DNA of 64,000 bases. It comes from Limnohabitans sp. T6-20 (GTDB taxonomy: Bacteria; Pseudomonadota; Gammaproteobacteria; Burkholderiales; Burkholderiaceae_C). The translations under genes and the position numbers were made by a program. The stretch lies in NCBI RefSeq assembly GCF_003063505.1, contig NZ_NERW01000001.1, positions 194,001 through 258,000 on the forward strand, written 5' to 3'. The notes under the pieces were generated by a model, which worked only from the letters and a program-made list of their open reading frames with translations, had not been told where the DNA came from and ran no database searches. This document shows positions 58,261 through 64,000 of this stretch, piece by piece; the stretch's first letter is position 1; every line of letters begins with the position of its first letter.

Positions 58261-59481
58261 TTACAACTTGATTTCGAACTGCGTATTGCTGTTCGGGTTC
58301 TTGCCCAAGTCGCACATGGCCTGGGTTTCCCTCGGTGGGCGCTGTGCAAACGACTGCTTGACTTGCAACTTCTGACCGCGAATTTCCATCACATGCACAT
58401 CTAGTGATGCATGATGCGTTTGAGAATCAATCAAGACTTTTCCTGACGGTCCTTCAATAGAAAGACCACCTTCAAGCACTTTGATCACGTCGTCCCGTTT
58501 GATGCTTCCGGCTTTTTGCACGGCTGCAGCCCACAGTTTTGTAGTCTGGTATTGCGACGCTGCCATTTCGCTGATCGCTTTGTCAGAGCCGTATTTTTTT
58601 GTCCAGGCACTGACAAAGGATTTGCTGGTCCCGGTATTAAGTTCAGGCGAATAGTTGTAAGCCACCAAGATGCCATCGCCTTCTGCAGCGGTCAGCACTT
58701 GATGCTCATTGCCAACGCCTAGAGTGGTCGATGCCATTGGAATCTTCGCCTTCATCCCTGCAGCAGCCCACTGACGGTAGAACGAAAGATGAGCGCCGCC
58801 CACCAGCGCTGAGATCACGAAATCAGGCTTGGCATCCTGGATTTTTTTGATGGTTGAATTGAAGTCGGCCACATCCAGTGGGAAGAACTCAACCCCTGCT
58901 GCAGTGCCGCCGTTGTCTTTCAAATACTTCTGAAACCAGCGGGCCATGTATTGCCCATAGTTGTAATCTGCGGCCAGGATGTATGCTTTCTTGCCATTGA
59001 AAGCTTTCATCGCGTATGGCACCAAAACCTCGGCTTGTTGCGCGGGGGTGATACCGGTCAACACACTGTTCCGATCACAGACACCACCTTCATACAAGGG
59101 GGTGTAAAAATACAATGTTTTCTCTCGATTCAAAAGAGGACGAATGGCTTCTCGCGATGCAGACAAGATGCCGCCGATGACCAAATCTGCTTTGTCTTGA
59201 CGCGTCAGCTGCTGTGCAAATTTGGTGTATTGAGCCATGTCTGACTGTGTGTCATAGCCGATTTTTTTGACCTTTCGACCCAACAAGCCGCCTGCGGCAT
59301 TGATTTCATCAATCGCCAAATCAAGTCCCATGTTCATGGGCTTGCCATATGCATCAAAGTTACCGGAGGTGTCCAACAAACTTCCGAGCTTGATGTCATC
59401 TGCGGCCCATGCTGTTGGTGAAAACTGCGCTGCCATAAGCGTTGCGGCTGCAATTGCAAGTGCTTTACGTCTTTGAATCAT
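58261..59481 (-). CDS. Amide/urea-type ABC transporter substrate-binding protein
   Basis: The 406-residue protein has a signal peptide (ALAIAAATLMAAQFSPTAWA) and the type I periplasmic fold of the UrtA/AmiC/FmdD group: IKLGSLLDTSGNFDAYGKPMNMGLDLAIDEINAAGGLLGRKV, YTPLYEGGVCDRNSVLTGITPAQQAEVLVPY and MASTTLGVGNEHQ. YEGG and the following Cys-containing segment occur in amide- and urea-binding members. It shares the YTPLYEGG motif with the AmiC-like sensor (61268-62398). It probably binds the amide substrate. Confidence 0.9.
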   Translation of the reverse strand: MIQRRKALAIAAATLMAAQFSPTAWAADDIKLGSLLDTSGNFDAYGKPMNMGLDLAIDEINAAGGLLGRKVKKIGYDTQSDMAQYTKFAQQLTRQDKADLVIGGILSASREAIRPLLNREKTLYFYTPLYEGGVCDRNSVLTGITPAQQAEVLVPYAMKAFNGKKAYILAADYNYGQYMARWFQKYLKDNGGTAAGVEFFPLDVADFNSTIKKIQDAKPDFVISALVGGAHLSFYRQWAAAGMKAKIPMASTTLGVGNEHQVLTAAEGDGILVAYNYSPELNTGTSKSFVSAWTKKYGSDKAISEMAASQYQTTKLWAAAVQKAGSIKRDDVIKVLEGGLSIEGPSGKVLIDSQTHHASLDVHVMEIRGQKLQVKQSFAQRPPRETQAMCDLGKNPNSNTQFEIKL

Positions 59482-59549
59482 GTCGTGTCTCCTTCAGGTT
59501 GAGTGTGAATTGGCGATGTCTTAACTGCCGATCGCTGTCGCCCCAGCGG

Positions 59550-61136
59550 TCATTCTTTGTCTTGAGGTTTTGTGGATATCAACGCACTTTGAACATCTGC
59601 GCCCAGGACATCACCGACCCTTTGAAGAACAGGCATCTGTAATGCCATGTCCAAAATGCTGTTGACAACCTGGTTGATAGGCGAGTTGTTTGCGACAGTG
59701 GTCTGTGAGCCGTCTACCGCCGCCTGCCTGCGCCCCAACTCCATGCCACCAATGTGATTGATACGGATCGAATCAATTTTTTCTACTGGCTTCATCATTT
59801 GCGCCGCCAATTCAGGCAACTTGTCCAAACGATGAATCTCAAGACGTTGACGAAGTAATGCTTCCGAAGTGAGGTTTTCTGCCTGTATCAATGCAGACCG
59901 TCCTTGTGCGTCCTCTGCCATGCGCAATTTGTCGGCCTGCGCTTGCCGCTCAATATTTTTGGCCTTTGTTTCTGCTTCCACCAACCATGCATCGGTTTGG
60001 GATTTGGTCTTGGCCATCAATATGGCGGCATCTTTCTGAGATCGAGCCATCCCAATTTCCCGCTCTCTTTCAACAATGACTTTTTCGCGTTCCGTTTGCA
60101 CACGCTCTTGGACCATCACCACTTTGGCCTTGACCTGCTCGGTTTCTGCGATGACTTCTGCCTCTTGTTTTTGTTTTTGTGCCAGAGCGACAGCCATTTC
60201 GACCCGATGGATCTCTTTACTCAAATGCGCCTGTTGGCGTTCTTTTTCCAGCGATTTGTCTTTATGAATTTCAGCGACTTGAATTTCCATTTCCCGTTCA
60301 ATCCGCGCTTGTTCCGACAGTCGCTGCGCCTCTTCCTGCTTCTGTGCCGTCTTTGCTTTTGCGTCTGCTTGTGCTTCTGCCAAATTCAAAACCTGTGCAA
60401 TGGTTGCGTGCTCTTGCTCGCGTTCGATTTCCAACCTTTTCTTCATCGCATCCAACTGCGTTTTCCGGACAGAAATTTCAGCATCAGATTCAATTTCTGC
60501 GCGCTTTTTCTTATTGGTGGCGACAATTTCAGCCAACTTCCGCATACCCACCGCATTGAATGCGTTGTTCTCATTCAGTGATGAAAACGATGCTTGATCC
60601 AACCTTGTCACGGAAACCGATTCAAGACTCAATCCTTTTGCTTGCAATTCTTCGCTGACGCGATGCTTCACTTCTTTGACAAATTTGCCTCGGCCTTCAT
60701 GCAATGCATCCATGGTCAAAGTTGCAGCAACCGCTTGCAACGCATCCACAAAAGGTGCTTCCAAATAATCCGACAATGTTTCTCCGCGCAAGGCATCGGC
60801 TCCAAATGCCTGCGCCGCCGTTGCAACGCCTTCGACTGTTGGTTGCACTCGGATATGGAATTCGACATCCAGATCAACACGAAGACGATCTTCCGTGATC
60901 AAACTTTTCTCTCCCGCCCGCTTCACTTCCAAACGATGGGTCCTCATGTTGATTTCATCAATGCGATGAAGAAATGGCAGAGCAATCACGCCGCCGTCCA
61001 GTGCCACCCTTTGGCCGCCGGCACCTGTTCGAATCAACGCCGCATCTCTGGTTGACTTCCTGTAAAACCGCTGCATCAATGCGATGACAACACCAACTAC
61101 AACGATGGCGAGAACTACCCATGCGAACCAATTCAT
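59550..61136 (-). CDS. SPFH/flotillin-like membrane protein
   Basis: The 528-residue protein has one N-terminal membrane segment (NWFAWVVLAIVVVGVVIALM) and an SPFH/Band 7 domain (about 30-195, ITEDRLRVDLDVEFHIRV). A very long charged coiled coil follows (about 195-450, rich in EREREIG and KQKQEAEVI repeats), as in YqiK flotillins. GGAG precedes the ATG at 61136. It is 68 bases before the substrate-binding protein gene on the same strand. Flotillins organise membrane complexes; its presence here suggests that it scaffolds the transporter. Two palindromes lie upstream. Confidence 0.88.
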   Translation of the reverse strand: MNWFAWVVLAIVVVGVVIALMQRFYRKSTRDAALIRTGAGGQRVALDGGVIALPFLHRIDEINMRTHRLEVKRAGEKSLITEDRLRVDLDVEFHIRVQPTVEGVATAAQAFGADALRGETLSDYLEAPFVDALQAVAATLTMDALHEGRGKFVKEVKHRVSEELQAKGLSLESVSVTRLDQASFSSLNENNAFNAVGMRKLAEIVATNKKKRAEIESDAEISVRKTQLDAMKKRLEIEREQEHATIAQVLNLAEAQADAKAKTAQKQEEAQRLSEQARIEREMEIQVAEIHKDKSLEKERQQAHLSKEIHRVEMAVALAQKQKQEAEVIAETEQVKAKVVMVQERVQTEREKVIVEREREIGMARSQKDAAILMAKTKSQTDAWLVEAETKAKNIERQAQADKLRMAEDAQGRSALIQAENLTSEALLRQRLEIHRLDKLPELAAQMMKPVEKIDSIRINHIGGMELGRRQAAVDGSQTTVANNSPINQVVNSILDMALQMPVLQRVGDVLGADVQSALISTKPQDKE

Positions 61137-61183
61137 CTGTATCTCCTGACTTCTGTTCAGCAGATGCGCGCACCTGCCTTTAA

Positions 61184-61195
61184 TTTCCATGGAAA
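61184..61195. promoter_or_regulatory. Candidate operator TTTCC-AT-GGAAA (site 1)
   Basis: TTTCCATGGAAA is a perfect 12-base palindrome, 48 bases upstream of the SPFH gene start. Site 2 is 29 bases away and site 3 lies at 62433-62444, next to the MarR gene. Confidence 0.7.
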
Positions 61196-61212
61196 ATGAT
61201 AACCCGATTTAG

Positions 61213-61224
61213 TTTCCTTGGAAA
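61213..61224. promoter_or_regulatory. Candidate operator TTTCC-TT-GGAAA (site 2)
   Basis: TTTCC and GGAAA arms around TT, with a centre-to-centre distance of 29 bases from site 1, roughly three helical turns. It lies between the SPFH gene and the AmiC-like gene. Confidence 0.7.
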
Positions 61225-61267
61225 ACAATTTCTCAAAAACCTAGGGTATGTCCTTATCCGGGAACCG

Positions 61268-62398
61268 TCAGATGAAGTGGTTCAGAACGCGAAAAGCATG
61301 GCCGTGCGCTTCAGCCAGGTAGATAGGTGCGCTGGAATATCCATTGCTGCGGTAGTCAATGCCACGGACACTGCAAAAGCTAAAAGGCTTGTCCACGGAA
61401 GTCAGCCATTCTTCATGCCCAAAGGAGATCGTCCTACTTGCCAATGCAGCAAGAAAATGCATGCCTTCGTAGGTGGATTGCCCAATGGCATTCAGCGTGG
61501 GTGCTCGTTCGCCATAGCGCGTGTAATAGCGTTCCTTAAATGACATGTTGGCATCGCTTTTAAGTGCCGCGAAGTAGCCGGAAGACACGAAAAGTCCATC
61601 GGTGTTTTCTGCACCAATTGCCAACAATCCGTTCTCTTCAATTGCGCAAGACAAGCGAATGATTTTTGTGCTGAGCTTCAAGCGACCGAATTGACGGTTG
61701 AAATCAATCGCATCCTGCCCTACCAACGAGATTAGGATGGCATCAGGCAAGGATTGTTCAATGAGTTCGAAAATTTCATCGAAATTTTGTCGCCCCGGCC
61801 CCTGCCCAATGTGCAGGTACTGCTCAGAAATGACCTCAGCACCGCTTTCAGCCAGGTACGCTTTTGCAAGTGCATGAGACTTGCGCGGCCAAATGTAATC
61901 GTTACCGATCAACATCCATCGCCTTGCACGATATCGCTCTGTAAGCAACCGTATGGCGGGCCGCAACTGTTTGTCTGGCGTCTCACCAATGGCATACACA
62001 CCTGGGGTTGTCTCACCGCCCTCATACAGAGGCGTGTAGACATAGGGAACTTTGCTGTATGCAACTTTTTTGATGATGTTCCGAACTGAGCTGGTGTGCA
62101 TACCGACGATGGCGTCCACCCGGACCGTTGACAATGCGTGCTGCGCATTGAATTCGACATCGGCCTCGTCATCTGCACTGAAGCAATGAGAACGAATCAT
62201 TCGACCGCAAATACCACCGGCGTCGTTAAGTTCCTCGATAGCCAACATGGCGCAAGCCATTGTGGACGGACCCCATACACCTGCAACGCCATCATTAGGG
62301 TTAAAAAGCCCCACACGAAAATCGCGGACCGTCCCACGTCCTTTGCCATCAACAGCGCAGTGGATTGCTGCCGGTACGGACTTTGCACTCGACGCCAT
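61268..62398 (-). CDS. AmiC-like amide sensor/negative regulator
   Basis: The 376-residue protein has the type I periplasmic-binding fold but no signal peptide (MASSAKSVPAAIHC), so it should be cytosolic. It has the AmiC/UrtA features VGLFNPNDGVAGVWGPSTMACAML, EELNDAGGICGRMIR and YTPLYEGGETTPGVYAIGE, plus NDYIWPRKS. AmiC in Pseudomonas senses amides, and NhhC/NhhD (AmiC-like plus MarR-like) control nitrile hydratase in Rhodococcus. Here it is divergent from a MarR gene. The ATG at 62398 has GGAG eight bases upstream; a TTG at 62422 is the alternative. Confidence 0.85.
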   Translation of the reverse strand: MASSAKSVPAAIHCAVDGKGRGTVRDFRVGLFNPNDGVAGVWGPSTMACAMLAIEELNDAGGICGRMIRSHCFSADDEADVEFNAQHALSTVRVDAIVGMHTSSVRNIIKKVAYSKVPYVYTPLYEGGETTPGVYAIGETPDKQLRPAIRLLTERYRARRWMLIGNDYIWPRKSHALAKAYLAESGAEVISEQYLHIGQGPGRQNFDEIFELIEQSLPDAILISLVGQDAIDFNRQFGRLKLSTKIIRLSCAIEENGLLAIGAENTDGLFVSSGYFAALKSDANMSFKERYYTRYGERAPTLNAIGQSTYEGMHFLAALASRTISFGHEEWLTSVDKPFSFCSVRGIDYRSNGYSSAPIYLAEAHGHAFRVLNHFI

Positions 62399-62432
62399 GA
62401 CGAATCTCCACTTCAGCGACAAAATAATTTGG

Positions 62433-62444
62433 TTTCTTTGGAAA
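62433..62444. promoter_or_regulatory. Candidate operator TTTCTTTGGAAA (site 3)
   Basis: An imperfect copy of the TTTCC-NN-GGAAA palindrome in the 93-base gap between the divergent amiC-like and marR genes. It lies 35 bases upstream of the amiC-like start and 47 upstream of marR. Confidence 0.6.
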
Positions 62445-62491
62445 AGATTACTACAATTTGGACCGACAGCACACTCTGACTAACCCGAGCA

Positions 62492-62920
62492 ATGCAAAAA
62501 AATCTAGATTCATTTCTGCCGATTCTGCTTGAGAACGCTCATCGGCATCTCAATCAGTTGTTGACGCAAGCACTTGCAGCAGAAGGAATGCAGCCAGATT
62601 ATTGGCGTGTGCTTTTTGTACTGGGTGACGAAAAGGGACGTACCATGGGAGACCTTGCGGAATCCTTAGGCATGAACCCCCCGAAGGTAAGCAAGCTTAT
62701 GGACAAGATGGTAAGTAAGGGCTTGGTTCTGCGGAATGCAGACGGACAAGACAGTAGGCGAGTGCTGGCCTACATCACTGACAAAGGACTAACGACTTTA
62801 GAGCGAATGTCCTCGCCCGTAGAAAATTTTGAAGCGCAACTTGAAGCCAAACTTGGGGCGACGAGTCATAAGCAATTACAAAAAATACTGATCAAACTTC
62901 AGAAAGATTTCTCTTCTTAA
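62492..62920 (+). CDS. MarR family transcriptional regulator
   Basis: The 142-residue winged-helix protein has the MarR core (GMQPDYWRVLFVLGDEKGRTMGDLAESLGMNPPKVSKLMDKMVSKGLVLRNADGQDSRRVLAYITDKG). It is transcribed away from the amiC-like gene and probably controls the island operon with it, as in nitrile/amide regulons with an AmiC-like and a MarR-like protein. Confidence 0.92.
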   Translation: MQKNLDSFLPILLENAHRHLNQLLTQALAAEGMQPDYWRVLFVLGDEKGRTMGDLAESLGMNPPKVSKLMDKMVSKGLVLRNADGQDSRRVLAYITDKGLTTLERMSSPVENFEAQLEAKLGATSHKQLQKILIKLQKDFSS

Positions 62921-62925
62921 CGCGT

Positions 62926-63263
62926 GCCTACAACGGCAGTCATCATCAAAATGACTTGACTCAAAACGCTTACAGTTTCTCGTCGGCGTTATCGCATCAA
63001 GGCATAGCTGAACTCGCGCAATACTTTGTGCACCTCGCTCGACAGCATCGCTGCGAATGAGCATTCATAAACCAAGCTCGCCGAGCGTGGAGCGGTGCTG
63101 GGCTCGACAAGAGTCGCCTGCCATGCTCAAACGCCCGCAACAAGCCGTGATCGACAACGGCAACGTGTTCGAGGTGCTGATGGACGCGGTGCGGGTGTGT
63201 TCGCTGGGTCAGATCACCAATGCGCTGTTTGAAGTGGGTGGTCAGTACCGCCGCAACATGTAA
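62926..63263 (+). pseudogene. Degraded second icmF copy (C-terminal remnant)
   Basis: The last 50 codons of icmF (63111-63263) are present with 49 of 50 residues identical, and the final residues [11 protein letters not shown] and the stop are kept. Upstream lie two weaker, frameshifted similarities. Bases 62962-63033 translate as QNAYSFSS to AQYFVH, 12 of 24 residues matching IcmF QNTCIFST to AQYFVH. Bases 63074-63106 read KLAERGAVLGS against [11 protein letters not shown]. Stops and frame changes between them mean there is no intact gene. The first two matches are suggestive only. Confidence 0.75.
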
Positions 63264-63266
63264 GCG
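63107..63266 (+). repeat. Right copy of the 155-bp direct repeat (icmF 3' end)
   Basis: Same orientation as 51165-51321. Homology ends right behind TAAGCG in both copies. This copy keeps the strong terminator that the functional icmF gene lacks, so it marks the original downstream flank. Confidence 0.9.
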
Positions 63267-63274
63267 CTCCGACC

Positions 63275-63314
63275 AGCCCCCTGTGTGCGCAGCAGTGCAC
63301 ACAGGGGGCTTTTT
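63275..63314 (+). terminator. Strong rho-independent terminator behind the icmF remnant
   Basis: Arms at 63275-63288 and 63297-63310 pair over 14 bases (AGCCCCCTGTGTGC and its complement) with an eight-base loop and a TTTTT tail. It is probably the original icmF terminator. Confidence 0.92.
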
Positions 63315-63363
63315 CACGTCAGGCACCACCCAAAATGTCACCCGGGGTGTGCACAATGGGGCC

Positions 63364-64000
63364 ATGCAAAGACCGATCCCATTCATCGCCCCCGAAGTGT
63401 TCAACGATGCCGAAACCGCCTTGCAGCGGGTGCAGGCCATCTACGAGCAAAGCTTGAGCCATTTGCGTGAGGCCATGCGCCGCTTCGTGGCGGGTGAGCC
63501 GATGGTGGACAAGGTGCGGGCCTGCTACCCTTTTGTGCGACTGCAAACCACCACCGGTTGGACGCCCCCCAAGAGCCAAGAGGCCGAGTGGCTGAGCTAC
63601 GGTTTTGTGGCCACGGCCGGGCGCTACGAAACCACGCTGACCCGCCCGGACTTGTTTGCCGTTTACCTGCGCCAGCAATTTGCCTTGCTGCTGGCCAACC
63701 ACGGCGTGGCGCTGGAGGTCGGCACCAGCCAGTTGCCGATCCCGGTGCATTTTTCCTTCGCCGAGAACGACCACATCGAAGGCGAGATGAGTGCCGAACG
63801 CCGCGCCCAGATGCGCGAGGTGTTTGATCTGCCCGACCTCACGGCCATGGACGACGGCATTGCCAACGGCACCTACGAGCCTGCACCGGGCCAAGCCGCG
63901 CCGCTGTCGCTGTTCACCGCGCCGCGCATCGACTATTCGCTGCACCGGCTGCGCCACTACTGCGGCACCAACCCGGCACATTTCCAGAACTTTGTGCTGT
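63364..64000 (+). CDS. amn: AMP nucleosidase (3' end outside window)
   Basis: The first 212 residues match the N-terminal Amn domain: YEQSLSHLREAMRRFVAGE, YPFVRLQTTTGWTPPKSQEAEWLSYGFVATAGRYETTLTRPDLF, and RIDYSLHRLRHYCGTNPAHFQNFVL. The enzyme splits AMP into adenine and ribose 5-phosphate. The frame is open at the window edge; the catalytic nucleosidase part lies beyond it. It follows the terminator by 49 bases. Confidence 0.93.
   Translation, partial: MQRPIPFIAPEVFNDAETALQRVQAIYEQSLSHLREAMRRFVAGEPMVDKVRACYPFVRLQTTTGWTPPKSQEAEWLSYGFVATAGRYETTLTRPDLFAVYLRQQFALLLANHGVALEVGTSQLPIPVHFSFAENDHIEGEMSAERRAQMREVFDLPDLTAMDDGIANGTYEPAPGQAAPLSLFTAPRIDYSLHRLRHYCGTNPAHFQNFVL

Noticed and set aside
51318..63000. 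Island as prophage or classical integrative element
   Set aside because: There are no integrase, phage, plasmid or conjugation genes, and no tRNA target. The flanking repeat is long and diverged, unlike an att core.
63057..63263. A real 68-residue gene
   Set aside because: All recognisable residues are the C-terminal end of IcmF; it is a remnant without its own start context.
1..64000. CRISPR arrays, tRNA, rRNA
   Set aside because: I saw no regularly spaced direct repeats and no tRNA or rRNA signature.

Overview
The window reads as chromosomal DNA of a betaproteobacterium of the order Burkholderiales, most likely a Comamonadaceae member (Limnohabitans, Rhodoferax, Polaromonas or Hydrogenophaga type). 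The grounds are the high-GC backbone, the gene families (fused IcmF mutase, DmdC-type acyl-CoA dehydrogenase, TRAP-type sugar-acid uptake, AapJQMP and GltIJKL transporters, SlmA next to ArgB, a PhaD-type regulator next to a phasin) and short REP-like palindromes. The genus is an inference; no rRNA or tRNA gene was seen.

Layout. 0-7 kb: a DUF3299 protein cut by the window edge, an FtsX-type ABC permease with a His-rich loop and its ATPase, a DMT exporter, a REP cluster, htpX, a DUF3025 protein and pyrC. 7-16 kb: two polar amino-acid ABC transporters, aapJQMP on the plus strand with a translationally coupled dual-specificity phosphatase, and gltIJKL on the minus strand with a LysR regulator. 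16-23 kb: an Atm1-type exporter, two hotdog thioesterases, an enoyl-CoA hydratase, a DUF2147 protein, a DmdC-type acyl-CoA dehydrogenase, and a TetR regulator with a clear operator. 23-36 kb: a sugar-acid catabolic locus around a GntR/FadR regulator. Leftward lie an enolase-superfamily dehydratase, two SDR dehydrogenases and an FAH-type hydrolase. Rightward lie a TRAP transporter (dctPQM), uxaA, an Ldh2-type dehydrogenase, a fructuronate-reductase-like enzyme and a mannonate dehydratase. 36-37 kb: an isolated low-GC gene fusing a GIY-YIG nuclease domain to a PUA/EVE-like domain. 37-48 kb: housekeeping genes (slmA, argB, rmlD, rmlB, phasin, phaD-like, coaX, bactofilin plus M23 peptidase, amidase, M20 hydrolase, rhodanese). 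48-51.3 kb: icmF.

The most unusual part is 51.3-63.3 kb. A lower-GC island of about 12 kb sits directly behind icmF and ends in a second, diverged copy of the icmF 3' end, which is followed by a strong terminator and then amn (cut by the window edge). The island encodes what looks like one amide-utilisation unit. It has an AmiC-like sensor and a MarR regulator (the regulator pair of some nitrile hydratase/amidase clusters), an SPFH/flotillin-like membrane protein, a branched-chain/urea-type ABC transporter whose second ATPase is fused in frame to a full-length amidase, and an acyl-CoA ligase. The predicted flow is amide uptake, hydrolysis to carboxylic acid plus ammonia, and CoA activation of the acid. 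Three copies of a TTTCC-NN-GGAAA-like palindrome mark the control regions. No integrase or transposase is present, and the flanking repeat differs almost only at synonymous sites, so I favour replacement recombination with foreign icmF-linked DNA over site-specific integration.
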